The notes below the pieces were generated by a model that did no database searches, was not told the origin of the DNA, and saw only the letters and a program-made list of their open reading frames with translations. Positions 53,660-62,477 of a stretch of DNA of 64,000 nucleotides are shown here, in pieces. The position numbers and the translations under genes are program-made. Numbering within the stretch: the first letter of the stretch is position 1; each line of letters opens with the position of its first letter. This DNA is from Bradyrhizobium agreste (lineage in GTDB: Bacteria > Pseudomonadota > Alphaproteobacteria > Rhizobiales > Xanthobacteraceae). The stretch lies in NCBI RefSeq assembly GCF_016031625.1, contig NZ_JACCHP010000004.1, positions 62,001 through 126,000 on the forward strand. Reading direction: 5' to 3'.

Positions 53660-53935
53660 TCAGGGACGCTCGGCTGCGCGCGCGGGATTGCCGCCTGTCT
53701 TCACGGCACGAAGCCGCACCCGGTCGCGGACGTCAGGCAGCACGTCGCTACCGCCGGCCGCCCTCCATTCGGCAATCAAGAGGTTGATTTTCCGGCGCAG
53801 GTCCATCTGCGCCAGGGCCCTTTCCGTGCAGTCGCGATCGCGCTCGACGAGGTCGCGCACCGACGCCTCGACGTCGGCCATCTCCAGCCTCAAGGCTCTG
53901 ATTTTACGTCGAATTTCATTAATTCTGTTGTCCAT
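53660..53935 (-). CDS. Small coiled-coil protein of unknown function
   Basis: 91 residues. MDNRINEIRRKIRALRLEMADVEASVRDLVERDRDCTERALAQMDLRRKINLLIAEWR is a charged helical pattern typical of a coiled coil; the C-terminus is basic. The AT-rich region from 53936 to 53975 before the start should hold its promoter. It is divergent from the DUF3072 gene. Confidence 0.68.
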   Translation of the reverse strand: MDNRINEIRRKIRALRLEMADVEASVRDLVERDRDCTERALAQMDLRRKINLLIAEWRAAGGSDVLPDVRDRVRLRAVKTGGNPARAAERP

Positions 53936-53996
53936 GGCTTGTTAGAACAAAATAAGAACATATAGTCAAGTCACGATTTCGGGACGGAGAAGCCAG

Positions 53997-54191
53997 ATGC
54001 AGGTTCAAGGTAAATACGACGCCAAATTTTTCCTGAGCGAGCAGATGACGCGGGCACAGGGTCTCAAGCTGAAGCGGCTCAGCGAAGAGGCCTATCAGCC
54101 CGGCCAATATGCGCGGGATCTGTCCTTCAGCGAGGCGGCCCGACGCATCCAGGCGCTGGAAGCGGAGATCGAGCTGGCAAATTCCTTCTAG
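53997..54191 (+). CDS. DUF3072 protein
   Basis: 64 residues from the ATG at 53997, with GGAG nine bases upstream. The conserved DUF3072 core is MTRAQGLKLKRLSEEAYQPGQYARDLSFSEAARRIQALEAEI. This is a small helical family, probably DNA- or protein-binding, of unknown role. It is 69 bases upstream of the DUF6496 gene. Confidence 0.85.
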   Translation: MQVQGKYDAKFFLSEQMTRAQGLKLKRLSEEAYQPGQYARDLSFSEAARRIQALEAEIELANSF

Positions 54192-54211
54192 GCTGCGCGG
54201 TCCACGCTCCC

Positions 54212-54236
54212 GGAACCATGGCTGTGCCGAATGGTT
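54212..54236 (+). promoter_or_regulatory. EcfG-like promoter of the DUF6496 gene
   Basis: GGAAC (54212-54216), N16, GGTT (54233-54236). One base from consensus. It gives a leader of about 18 bases before the ATG at 54261. Confidence 0.6.
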
Positions 54237-54260
54237 CTCCTCTTCCGAGGGAGAACAGGC

Positions 54261-54554
54261 ATGGCACGCAAGGCAAAGAAACGCCGCTACTCACGCAGCT
54301 CGGGCAGCGATGTCGCCAGCGAGATGCGGCGTTACAAGAAGGGCACCGCGAAGAGCGGCCGGGGCGGGCGCGGCGGCCGCGTCAAGAGCCGCAAGCAGGC
54401 CATCGCGATCGGGCTGTCGAAGGCACGCAAGAAGGGCAAGAAGGTCCCGAAGAAGGCTTCGAAGCGCAAGAGCGCCAAGAAGACGTCCAAGAAATCGTCG
54501 AGGACGTCGTCGAAGAAATCATCGAAGCGCAAATCATCCAAACGGTCGCGCTGA
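54261..54554 (+). CDS. DUF6496 protein with histone H1-like basic tail
   Basis: 97 residues from the ATG at 54261 (GAGGGAGAA upstream). The conserved first half (YSRSSGSDVASEMRRYKKGTAKSGRGGR, then SRKQAIAIGLSKARKKGKK) is DUF6496. The last 40 residues are almost only Lys, Ser, Arg and Thr (SKRKSAKKTSKKSS), like the tail of histone H1 or bacterial HctB/H1-like proteins. It is likely to bind DNA non-specifically during stress. Confidence 0.82.
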   Translation: MARKAKKRRYSRSSGSDVASEMRRYKKGTAKSGRGGRGGRVKSRKQAIAIGLSKARKKGKKVPKKASKRKSAKKTSKKSSRTSSKKSSKRKSSKRSR

Positions 54555-54560
54555 CCGGTC

Positions 54561-54923
54561 TCAGATCATGCTGCCCGGCATGAAGCAGCGGATCGAAATC
54601 CCGAACGCAGTCTTGACCGGCCATACCATGGTGCGGCCCGCCCGGTTCGGCTCGGTGATGACGGCCTCATCCGGCACGTCGATCCACTGCCCGTCGAGGC
54701 GGACACGGTAGCGCCCGTTGTGCGACTCCCAATCGGGATCGGCGACGGCGAAACCGTCCGCATCCGAGCAGCACGGACCGAGATGGCTGCGCAAACTGTC
54801 GAACCATGGCTTCAGAGGGGAATTCGCGTAGCGGCCGTCGTCGCGCCCGAGCGCGTTTCCGCCCGAGAGCACCAATGCCGCCACCAGCAGCGCACTCCTG
54901 AGCGAGAGCTTCAATCGATCCAT
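54561..54923 (-). CDS. Small secreted protein of unknown function
   Basis: 120 residues from the ATG at 54923. The signal peptide is MDRLKLSLRSALLVAALVLSGG. The mature part includes WFDSLRSHLGPCCSDADGFAVADPDW, then YRVRLDGQWIDVPDEAVI, with a Cys-Cys pair. I recognise this arrangement from many rhizobial secreted proteins but know no function. It is convergent with the DUF6496 gene, six bases away. Confidence 0.75.
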   Translation of the reverse strand: MDRLKLSLRSALLVAALVLSGGNALGRDDGRYANSPLKPWFDSLRSHLGPCCSDADGFAVADPDWESHNGRYRVRLDGQWIDVPDEAVITEPNRAGRTMVWPVKTAFGISIRCFMPGSMI

Positions 54924-55143
54924 GTCGGCACCGATCACATGTGAACCACCGGCGAGTTCCACAAAGCGCCGGGAGGTTCGAAGTTCCACGCTTGCAACCC
55001 CTTTCAGTGGCGACGTTGCCGCAGAAGCACCGAGGCGCCTTGCGAGTGTGATCAGCGATCACGGCTTTTTCGGACGCACCGCGTCACCATCGCTGCCGTT
55101 AACGAGAATGTTATCGGGCCTTGGCGAGCTTGATTGCGCGTGC

Positions 55144-55168
55144 GAAAGGCGGCCCGAGGCCGCCTTTC
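55144..55168. terminator. 10-bp hairpin downstream of the htrA-like gene
   Basis: GAAAGGCGGC, loop CCGAG, GCCGCCTTTC. Leftward it is followed by GCACGC with a short T run inside the stem. It lies 27 bases after the protease stop. Confidence 0.7.
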
Positions 55169-55194
55169 TGGACTTGTAGCGGTCGAGGTTCGCG

Positions 55195-56748
55195 TTAGGC
55201 GAGTGGCACCGCGACGAAGCGGGTGGCTTCCGCGCCTCTGACCTGAAGCAGCACGCTGCGCTTGCCCGACGATTTGGCCTGCGCCAGCTCGGAGCGCACC
55301 TCGTCGACATTGCTGACGGCCTTGCCGCCGACATTGAGGATGACGTCGCCGGTCCGGATGCCGCGTTGCGCGGCCGGGCCTTGCGGATCCACCTCGGTGA
55401 CGACGACGCCCTTCTGGCCTGCGCCCTGGACGTCACCTGCGGGCGCCAGGCTGAGGCCGAGGCGCGGCGTGCCGGCACCCGGCTGCCCCCTGCCCTCGTC
55501 GGCATTGCCCTTGCTATTGCCCTTGGCCTGCCGCTCGTTCGGCAATTCGCCGAGCGCCAGGGTCACCGTCTTGCTGTCGCCCTTGCGGGAGACATCGAGC
55601 GTCACGGACGTACCCGGCGCCAGGCCGGCGATGGTGCGGGCGAGATCGCGGGAGTCCTTGATCGCGGTGCCGTTGACGGCGGTGATGACGTCCCCCGCCT
55701 CGATGCCGGCCTTCGCCGCCGGGCTGCCATCCTGCGGATTGTCGACGATCGCGCCGCGCGCCTCCTTGAGGCCGAGGCTCTCGGCGATATCCGACGTCAC
55801 GGGCTGCACCTGCACGCCGAGCCAGCCCCGGGTGACCGCGCCCTTGTCCTTCAATTGCGCAACGACGAGCTTGGCGGTCGAGGCCGGAATATCGAAGCCG
55901 ATGCCGACCGAGCCGCCCGAAGGGGAGAAGATCGCAGTGTTCACGCCGATCACGTTGCCGTTCATGTCGAAGGCCGGGCCGCCGGAATTGCCCTTGTTGA
56001 TCGGTGCGTCGATCTGGATGAAGTCGTCATAGGGACCGTTGCCGATGTCGCGGCCGCTGGCCGAGACAATGCCGGCGGTCACGGTGCCGCCAAGACCGAA
56101 GGGATTGCCGACCGCGACGACCCAGTCGCCGATGCGCGGCTTCTGGTCGGAAAATCTGACGAACGGAAAGTCCTTCTTGCCGTCGACCTTGATCAGCGCG
56201 AGATCGGTCTTCGGATCGGTGCCGACGACCTTCGCCGTGTAGGTCGTGCCGTCGTCCATCGTCACCTGCACGGACTCGGCGTGATCGACGACGTGATTGT
56301 TGGTCACGGCATAGCCGTCGGCGGAGATGAAGAAGCCGGAGCCTTCGCCCGTGATCATCTGGTGGCGCTGGCGCGGCATGCCGTTCGCGCCGCCAGGGAA
56401 GCGAAAGCCGAACTGTCGCGAGAACTGGTCGAACGGCGTGTCCTCGTCCGAACCCATGCGGTTCTGCTGCAGCATCGCGCTTTTGTCGTTGTCCTGATCG
56501 ATTCTGACCCGCACCGAGATCACTGCGGGTTTGACCTTGCTGACGAGATCGCCGAAGCCGGGCGGCGTCGCGGCGGCTTCGGCCGCCTGCGCCGGCGCAA
56601 TCAAGGCGTTGATGCCGTACGGCGAGATGCCCGGTGCAATGGCCAGGGCGGCCACGCCGAGCGCGGCCACGGTGCCGAGTAGCGCGAGCCGGCGTGGCCG
56701 CAAGATCTTGCGAGGCGTGGTGATGTCGGAATTGACGCGATCGTTCAT
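55195..56748 (-). CDS. Do-family serine protease (HtrA/DegP-like) with two PDZ domains
   Basis: 517 residues. An N-terminal membrane/signal segment (LALLGTVAALGVAALAIAPG) is followed by a trypsin-like domain with all three catalytic residues: His in VTNNHVVDHA, Asp in TDLALIKV, and Ser in GNSGGPAF. Two PDZ domains follow (NPQDGSPAAKAGIEAGDVIT and VDPQGPAAQRGIRTGDVIL). It degrades or refolds misfolded proteins in the periplasm. It is oriented away from the universal stress protein gene. A 10-bp inverted repeat sits just before its start. Confidence 0.95.
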   Translation of the reverse strand: MNDRVNSDITTPRKILRPRRLALLGTVAALGVAALAIAPGISPYGINALIAPAQAAEAAATPPGFGDLVSKVKPAVISVRVRIDQDNDKSAMLQQNRMGSDEDTPFDQFSRQFGFRFPGGANGMPRQRHQMITGEGSGFFISADGYAVTNNHVVDHAESVQVTMDDGTTYTAKVVGTDPKTDLALIKVDGKKDFPFVRFSDQKPRIGDWVVAVGNPFGLGGTVTAGIVSASGRDIGNGPYDDFIQIDAPINKGNSGGPAFDMNGNVIGVNTAIFSPSGGSVGIGFDIPASTAKLVVAQLKDKGAVTRGWLGVQVQPVTSDIAESLGLKEARGAIVDNPQDGSPAAKAGIEAGDVITAVNGTAIKDSRDLARTIAGLAPGTSVTLDVSRKGDSKTVTLALGELPNERQAKGNSKGNADEGRGQPGAGTPRLGLSLAPAGDVQGAGQKGVVVTEVDPQGPAAQRGIRTGDVILNVGGKAVSNVDEVRSELAQAKSSGKRSVLLQVRGAEATRFVAVPLA

Positions 56749-56758
56749 GTCGAAATGT

Positions 56759-56794
56759 CCATGTTGAGCTGGTGTCGCCTTGCCCTCAACATGG
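56759..56794. promoter_or_regulatory. Inverted repeat upstream of the htrA-like gene
   Basis: CCATGTTGAG (56759-56768) and CTCAACATGG (56785-56794), 16-base spacer, beginning 10 bases before the htrA ATG. It could be an operator or a leader hairpin. No regulator gene is adjacent. Confidence 0.5.
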
Positions 56795-56954
56795 TCGCTG
56801 CCACCTTACGGCGTCCCGTCCGTCCGATTAAATCTCGGCAAAGAACGGTTGAGCCGACGCAGCAGGCAATCCGGACGTTTGATGCAGCTCAACACGCTTC
56901 CCTTGCGCAGTGAAAAAACTGCGCTCCTCGGATGATGTCCACTGGAGGCGCGCC

Positions 56955-57791
56955 ATGTACAAAGACATTCTCGTCCACATTCCCACTGAACGTCCCATGC
57001 GTCCCGCGATCGACGGCTCGATCTCGCTCGCGGCGAACCTCAACGCGCATCTCGACGTGGTCGCGGTCGGCTATGTCGCCACCAGTACGGCTTACGTCAT
57101 GGAAGGCGGCGCGGCGGTGGCGGCCGTGTTCGAGCTGGAACGCGAGCGTGCCGTGGAGCGGGCCGAGGCTGCGCTTGCGGTATTCAAGAGCGAGGCGGCG
57201 AACGCCGGCATCTCCTATACCTGCCACGCACTCGGCGCGATCCCGGCGGATGCCGCCGGTTCGCTCGGCGAGATGGCACGGCTGCACGATCTCAGCATCG
57301 TGCTCCAGCCCGATCCGGCGCAAGGCTCGTTCGACAACGACATGCCGAGCGAGATTCTGTTCCAGTCGGGCGGCCCGGTGCTGTTCCTGCCCTACACCTT
57401 CCGCGGAGCCTTCAAGGCGAACCGGATCGGCATCTGCTGGGACGGCAGCCGGCTCGCTGCCCGCGCCATGCGCGATGCAGCCCCGTTCCTGGCGCGCGCC
57501 GCCGAGATCGTGATCATCAGCGTCAACGAGACCGACGCCGTAGCCCGCGAAGCTTCAGCGAGCGGTCTGGCCAGACATCTCGGCCGGCGCGGACTGTCGA
57601 CCCGCACAGTGAGCCTGACCGCCACGCGCGCCGACATTCAGCCGACGATCCTTTCGTTGGCGGCTGACGAGAGTCTCGATCTGCTGGTGATGGGCGGCTA
57701 CGGCCATTCGCGGTTGCAGGAGCGCGTTCTCGGGGGCGTCACCCGCGCCATGCTGGAAGCCATGACGGTCCCGACGCTGATGTCCCATTGA
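56955..57791 (+). CDS. Universal stress protein with two Usp halves
   Basis: 278 residues from the ATG at 56955 (TGGAGG upstream). Two UspA-like halves: the first (DILVHIPTERPMRPAIDGSISLAANLNAHL) lacks a clear ATP loop, while the second ends in VMGGYGHSRLQERVLGGVTR, the nucleotide-binding G-x2-G-x9-G pattern. It is cytoplasmic and linked to stress survival. It is divergent from the htrA gene across 206 bases. I saw no EcfG promoter here. Confidence 0.9.
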   Translation: MYKDILVHIPTERPMRPAIDGSISLAANLNAHLDVVAVGYVATSTAYVMEGGAAVAAVFELERERAVERAEAALAVFKSEAANAGISYTCHALGAIPADAAGSLGEMARLHDLSIVLQPDPAQGSFDNDMPSEILFQSGGPVLFLPYTFRGAFKANRIGICWDGSRLAARAMRDAAPFLARAAEIVIISVNETDAVAREASASGLARHLGRRGLSTRTVSLTATRADIQPTILSLAADESLDLLVMGGYGHSRLQERVLGGVTRAMLEAMTVPTLMSH

Positions 57792-57809
57792 TGAGCCGGC
57801 TTGGCGCCG

Positions 57810-58022
57810 TCACGCCGCGACGGGAGCCTCCCTCGTGGCCCGCGCGGCGGCGTCCTCGTCGCGATGCCCGTTACACGCGGCGAAGTGCGCCTTGAGCTCG
57901 ATTTCGGCGAGATGTTCGAAATGTTCGGCTTGGCCGAGGAGTTCCCAGTTCTGCAGCGGCCGGTAGGCCGCCTGCTGACGGCAGAGGGACGCCAGCGCCC
58001 GGTAGCGACGTACGTTCTCCAT
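57810..58022 (-). CDS. Small helical protein of unknown function
   Basis: 70 residues from the ATG at 58022, after GGGAGGG. RRYRALASLCRQQAAYRPLQNWELLGQAEHFEHLAEIELKAHF is a helical pattern seen in many small Bradyrhizobium proteins. It has two Cys, no signal. It converges with the universal stress protein gene. Confidence 0.72.
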   Translation of the reverse strand: MENVRRYRALASLCRQQAAYRPLQNWELLGQAEHFEHLAEIELKAHFAACNGHRDEDAAARATREAPVAA

Positions 58023-58190
58023 GAGACCCTCCCTCGCGTTCACAGGCTTATTGCCCTGATTTGCGTCAGGCCAATGGCGTTTATGCAAAACATTTGCTGC
58101 GCCCACAACGCGCCCGAACCAAGTTATTTTTTCGAGAAGCGCCGCTAAGGTTTTAGTTCCAAACGTCCGCCTGGAACCAGGTACCCAACG

Positions 58191-60041
58191 CTAGGCGTAG
58201 AGGCGGCGCTCTACGGCGACGCCGACCAGGTCGAGATAGCGTTCGATCAGGTCGGGCCGGCCGACGAGATAGCCTTGCATCTCCTCGCAGGCCTCGCGGG
58301 CCAAAAAGGCGCGCTGGGCTTCCGTCTCCACCCCCTCGGCAATCACCGGGATCTTCAGGGCGTGCGCAAGGCTCAGGACGGCGCGGACAATCTCGGCCGA
58401 TTGCGTTGTAGCCTCCAGGTTGGAGATGAAACTGCGGTCGATCTTGATCTTGTCGAACGGGAACGACTGCAGATAGGACAGCGAGGAATAGCCGGTGCCG
58501 AAATCGTCCATGGCGATGCGGATGCCGAGCGCCTTCAGCCGCCGCAGCAGATTGAGCGCGCGGGTGAAATCGCCGATCAGCACGCCCTCGGTGATCTCGA
58601 CCTCGAGCCGCGTCGGCGTCAGCCCCGTCTCCAACAGGATCTGGTGGACCGAACGCTCGAGATCGCCGGCCTGGAACTGGACCGGCGATAGATTGACCGC
58701 GACCTGCAGCGGCCGCGGCCAGGATGCCGCCTCGCGGCACGCCTCACGCAGGACCCATTCGCCGATCTCGACGATCAGCCCGTTCTCTTCCGCGAGCGGA
58801 ATGAACTGGTCCGGCGGCACGAAGCCGCGCGTCGGATGGTTCCAACGCAGCAGCGCCTCGAAGCCGATGACCTCGCCATCCACCCGCGCCTGCGGCTGGA
58901 AATAGACCAGGAACTGGTTCTGCTCCAGCGCCTGCCGCAGGTCGTGCTGCAACAGCCTGCGGTCGCGCAGCTCCTGGTCCATCTCGGATTCGAAGCAGCG
59001 GACCCGGCCCCTGCCCTCGCGCTTGGCGCGGTAGAGGGCCGAGTCGGCGTTGGCGAGCAGCGTGGCGGCGTTCACGCCATCGTCCGGATAGAACGCGATG
59101 CCGACGCTGAGGCTTACGTGGGAGAGATAGTCGTCGACCTCGAGCTCCTTGCCGATCGTCTCGACCAGGCGTTCGGCCAGCGCCAGAACGTCCTCACGGC
59201 CGGCATCGTCGGGCATCAAAATCATGAACTCGTCGCCGCCGATGCGGGCGACGAAGGCGCCTTCGGCTTCCGCGGCGAGCCGGTCGGCCGCCGCCCGCAT
59301 CAGCATGTCGCCGACGGGGTGACCGAACACGTCGTTGACCTCCTTGAAGCGGTCGAGATCGAGGCTCAGCACCGCAAAGCTGGTCGACGCCTCCTCCGCC
59401 CGCTCCAGCCGTTCGTCGAGCGCCGCGTTGAAGGCGCTGCGGTTCGGCAAGTCCGTGAGCACATCATGCTGCGCGAGATGGCTGATGCGCTGCCGGGTGG
59501 CGACGCGCTCCGTGACGTCCTCGATCACGCCGACCAGATATTGCGGATCCCCGTTGCCATCTGTGATCAGCATTTTGCGTGAATTGACCAGTCGGTCGCG
59601 GCCTTTGATGCCTACTTCGAGCAGATGCTCCTCGAGAGACATCGGCATGCCGCTGGCGACGACGCGTCTATCCTGCTCGTTGACCACGCGGGCCACGTCG
59701 GCCGGGAAGATCTGTTCGGGCGTTCGCCCCAGCATCTGTTCGCGCGGCATGCCATAATAGCCTTCCCCGGCTCGGTTGAGCAGGATGTAGCGCGAACTCG
59801 TTGCGCATTTCGCGAAGACGGCGATCGGGATGTTCTCGATGATGGTGTCGAGGAATTCGCGGGTCCGCAACAAATCCTGCTCGGCCTCGTCCTGCGCTTG
59901 CGCGCGCCCGTCCGTGATGCGTTGACGCTCACGGGTCTCGTAGGCCGCGCTGACGAGCTCGCCCAGCTTGTCGAGATCGACCTGCCCAGTTGCGTCGGTC
60001 GCGCAACGAAGCTGCTCTGCGTACAAGCGATGTAGGCTCAC
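58191..60041 (-). CDS. PAS-GGDEF-EAL protein (c-di-GMP turnover)
   Basis: 616 residues from a GTG at 60041. An N-terminal region of 55 residues is followed by PAS (about 60-175), GGDEF (180-345; RIGGDEFMIL, intact active site) and EAL (355-610; GFEALLRWNHP, DDFGTGYSSLSYL, EGVET, intact). Both a cyclase and a phosphodiesterase could be active; many such proteins work mainly as one. No membrane helix was seen. It lies downstream of, and in the same direction as, the cbb genes, but a 250-base gap and a hairpin separate them. Confidence 0.93.
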   Translation of the reverse strand: MSLHRLYAEQLRCATDATGQVDLDKLGELVSAAYETRERQRITDGRAQAQDEAEQDLLRTREFLDTIIENIPIAVFAKCATSSRYILLNRAGEGYYGMPREQMLGRTPEQIFPADVARVVNEQDRRVVASGMPMSLEEHLLEVGIKGRDRLVNSRKMLITDGNGDPQYLVGVIEDVTERVATRQRISHLAQHDVLTDLPNRSAFNAALDERLERAEEASTSFAVLSLDLDRFKEVNDVFGHPVGDMLMRAAADRLAAEAEGAFVARIGGDEFMILMPDDAGREDVLALAERLVETIGKELEVDDYLSHVSLSVGIAFYPDDGVNAATLLANADSALYRAKREGRGRVRCFESEMDQELRDRRLLQHDLRQALEQNQFLVYFQPQARVDGEVIGFEALLRWNHPTRGFVPPDQFIPLAEENGLIVEIGEWVLREACREAASWPRPLQVAVNLSPVQFQAGDLERSVHQILLETGLTPTRLEVEITEGVLIGDFTRALNLLRRLKALGIRIAMDDFGTGYSSLSYLQSFPFDKIKIDRSFISNLEATTQSAEIVRAVLSLAHALKIPVIAEGVETEAQRAFLAREACEEMQGYLVGRPDLIERYLDLVGVAVERRLYA

Positions 60042-60207
60042 ATCATCGCTCCACGTCGCACGCAGACGTCATGCCCGCAAATTGTTCCAGTCCGCATCCG
60101 CGTGCCTCTTGCGCTCCTAAACCAGAGATTGAGACGACTAGAGTTGCGCGAGCGTTAATCGTGCGTTCGTCTCAAAGACGTGGTTAGCCCGGCCTGAAGG
60201 AAGGGAC

Positions 60208-60236
60208 GGCTTTTGCACGGGAGTCCCGTAAAAGCC
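60208..60236 (-). terminator. Hairpin at the end of the cbb transcript
   Basis: Leftward RNA: GGCTTTTACGGG, loop ACT, CCCGTGCAAAAGCC, a 12-bp stem with a two-base bulge. It lies 57 bases after the rpe stop and before the GGDEF-EAL gene. There is no T run after it. Confidence 0.6.
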
Positions 60237-60292
60237 CGGAGAGAATTGCCACGGTTTGAGACAACCGGCACCGGAGCGGTGTGGTCAGCAAT

Positions 60293-61030
60293 CTAGCGGA
60301 TACGCGAAGTCTCCCTGGTCCGTAGCGCCTGTGCGGAAATATCCTGCAGTCTTGTAACCCGCGCCGCCTCTGCTGCGAGGCGAATGGCTGCGATGTTTGC
60401 GGCATATTCTGCGCAATTCTTGCCGCGAAATACTGCAGAGCCCGCGACGAGCGTATCGGCGCCGGCCGCGGCAACGGTCACCGCAGTGTCGCCGGTGATG
60501 CCGCCATCGACCTCGAGCCGGATCGGCCGGTCGCCGATCATGGTTCGAATTCGTCCGATCTTCTCGATCTGGGACTCGAGAAACGACTGGCCGCCGAATC
60601 CGGGATTGACCGTCATGACAAGCACGAGGTCGATGCGGTCGAGCACATATTCGACGACAGCTTCCGGCGTTGCCGGGCACAAACTGACGCCGGCCTTCTT
60701 GCCGAGCGCGCGAATGGCCTGAAGTGAGCGGTCGAGATGCGGGCCTGCTTCGACATGAACGGTAATGACATCCGCTCCGGCCTTCGCGAACGCCTCGATA
60801 TAGGGATCGACCGGGGCGATCATGAGATGCACGTCGAAGACCTTCTTCGTCATCGGCCGGATCGCCTTGATGACATCGGCACCGAAGCTGATGTTCGGCA
60901 CAAAGTGGCCGTCCATCACATCGCAATGGATCCAGTCGGCGCCAGCCGCGTCGATCGCGGTGATCTCCTCGCCGAGACGGGCGAAATCGGCGGCCAGGAT
61001 CGAGGGAGCGATGAGGATCTCCTTGGTCAT
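60293..61030 (-). CDS. rpe: Ribulose-phosphate 3-epimerase (CbbE)
   Basis: 245 residues. The TIM-barrel active site is visible: [52 protein letters not shown] and LEVDGGI. It interconverts ribulose-5-phosphate and xylulose-5-phosphate in the Calvin and pentose phosphate cycles. Its ATG overlaps the end of cbbX by four bases, so it is the last gene of this cbb operon. Confidence 0.95.
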   Translation of the reverse strand: MTKEILIAPSILAADFARLGEEITAIDAAGADWIHCDVMDGHFVPNISFGADVIKAIRPMTKKVFDVHLMIAPVDPYIEAFAKAGADVITVHVEAGPHLDRSLQAIRALGKKAGVSLCPATPEAVVEYVLDRIDLVLVMTVNPGFGGQSFLESQIEKIGRIRTMIGDRPIRLEVDGGITGDTAVTVAAAGADTLVAGSAVFRGKNCAEYAANIAAIRLAAEAARVTRLQDISAQALRTRETSRIR

Positions 61031-61959
61031 GACTTTGCACTCCGCGTGTCGGCGCCACCGCTGAAGACCCGGCTCGCCAGGACGTCCGCGGGATCGACCG
61101 TTTCGAGGTCGGCGACATCGAGCATGCGATCGAGATCGGACACCAGGCGATCGGCCTGCCGCAGCCGGATGCGGTCGACGGCGTTGCGGATCGAGCGCGC
61201 GTTGGAGAAGAACGGCTGGGTCCGGCGCAGCGCGATGTATTTCTCGAACGCCTCGCGCGCCGCGGTCGAGAAGCGATAGCCACGCTCCTTCAGCATCAGC
61301 TCGGCTATGACGAGCAGCTCGGCCTCTGCATAGTCGGGAAATTCGATGTGGTGGGCGATGCGCGAGCGGAAGCCGGGATTCGAGGCGAAGAAGCTCGTCA
61401 TGCGCTCGCCATAGCCGGCGAGGATCACGACCAGGTCCTCGCGCTGGTTCTCCATCACCTGGAGCAGGATCTCGATCGACTCCTGGCCGTAGTCGCGCTC
61501 GTTGTCGGGACGATGCAGGTAATAGGCCTCGTCGATAAACAGCACGCCGCCCATCGCCTTCTTCAGGATCTCCTTGGTCTTCGGCGCGGTGTGGCCGATA
61601 TACTGGCCGACGAGATCGTCGCGCGTCACCGAGATCACCTGCCCGCGCCGCACGAAGCCGAGACCGTGCAGGATCTTGGCCATGCGCAGCGCGACGGTGG
61701 TCTTGCCGGTTCCGGGGTTACCGGTGAAGGACATGTGCAGCGTCGGCGGTGCAGAGACCAATCCAGCGCGCTGCCGGATACGTTCGATCAATAGCAGCGA
61801 GGCGATCTGGCGCACGCGGCTCTTCACCGGCTTCAATCCGACCAGCTCCTGCTCGAGCTGCTGCAGCGTGTCGGTGATCCCGGCCGCTTCGGCCTCCTTG
61901 CGAAGATCGAAATGGGTCTCGTTGTGTTCGGTCGTCGTTGCGTGGGGCACATCGAGCAT
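61027..61959 (-). CDS. cbbX: Red-type RuBisCO activase CbbX
   Basis: 310 residues from the ATG at 61959 (GAGG upstream). AAA+ ATPase: Walker [11 protein letters not shown], Walker [11 protein letters not shown], and ILAGYGERM. CbbX removes inhibitory sugar phosphates from form IC RuBisCO by pulling on its large-subunit C-terminus, and is stimulated by RuBP. A frame up to 62019 exists, but it covers the terminator hairpin in front of the gene. It overlaps rpe by four bases. Confidence 0.95.
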   Translation of the reverse strand: MLDVPHATTTEHNETHFDLRKEAEAAGITDTLQQLEQELVGLKPVKSRVRQIASLLLIERIRQRAGLVSAPPTLHMSFTGNPGTGKTTVALRMAKILHGLGFVRRGQVISVTRDDLVGQYIGHTAPKTKEILKKAMGGVLFIDEAYYLHRPDNERDYGQESIEILLQVMENQREDLVVILAGYGERMTSFFASNPGFRSRIAHHIEFPDYAEAELLVIAELMLKERGYRFSTAAREAFEKYIALRRTQPFFSNARSIRNAVDRIRLRQADRLVSDLDRMLDVADLETVDPADVLASRVFSGGADTRSAKS

Positions 61960-61969
61960 CGGAGCCTCG

Positions 61970-62005
61970 AAAAAAAGGGCTTCGCCGCGTGGGAGGCGGC
62001 GAAGC
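61970..62005 (-). terminator. Intrinsic terminator between cbbS and cbbX
   Basis: Leftward RNA: GCTTCGCCGC (62005-61996), seven-base loop, GCGGCGAAGC (61988-61979), CC, then seven U (61976-61970). The cbbX ribosome site begins directly after. A second perfect hairpin, GCGGAGC/GCTCCGC (62044-62024), precedes it. Together they should reduce read-through from cbbLS into cbbX and rpe. Confidence 0.85.
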
Positions 62006-62058
62006 AGTTGGTCCGCCAAGGATGCGGAGCAGGGAGAGCTCCGCGCGGAAGCGGATAG

Positions 62059-62466
62059 TTAAGTCGACGCGTGCGCGGCCTGCCGGCGCACAGTGGTGTA
62101 ACGGATCGCGCGGCCGCCGACCTCCTGTCGCACCAGTTCGAACTCCGCCTCTCGCGGCGGCCGGTTGACGAGGAAGGAGATCCGGACCGATTCCCAGCCA
62201 TGACTGGAATCGAAGCCGCTGATCCGGATGTAGCGATCGCCATAGACCCTGCGGCATTCGGCGAGCTCCATCATCACGCCGGCAGCGTCCTGGAGGTCGA
62301 ACATCGGCAGGCCCCACATCTCCCAATAGATGTTGCGGGGATGCGGATCCTCGGTGAACTCGATGTTCACCGCCCAGCCGTTGGCGAGACAGTACTGCAC
62401 CTGGCGGGTGATCTGCTCGTCGGTCAGATCCGGCAGATACGAGAAGCAGCCCTGGGTGATCTTCAT
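62059..62466 (-). CDS. cbbS: RuBisCO small subunit, form I
   Basis: 135 residues. The conserved features are TQGCFSYLPDLTDEQITRQ at the N-terminus, NIEFTEDPHPRNIYWEMWGLPMFD, and CRRVYGDRYIRISGFDSSHGWESV; the C-terminal extension is that of red-type (form IC/ID) small subunits. It starts 11 bases after cbbL and assembles with it as L8S8. Confidence 0.96.
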   Translation of the reverse strand: MKITQGCFSYLPDLTDEQITRQVQYCLANGWAVNIEFTEDPHPRNIYWEMWGLPMFDLQDAAGVMMELAECRRVYGDRYIRISGFDSSHGWESVRISFLVNRPPREAEFELVRQEVGGRAIRYTTVRRQAAHAST

Positions 62467-62477
62467 CTCAAATCTCC

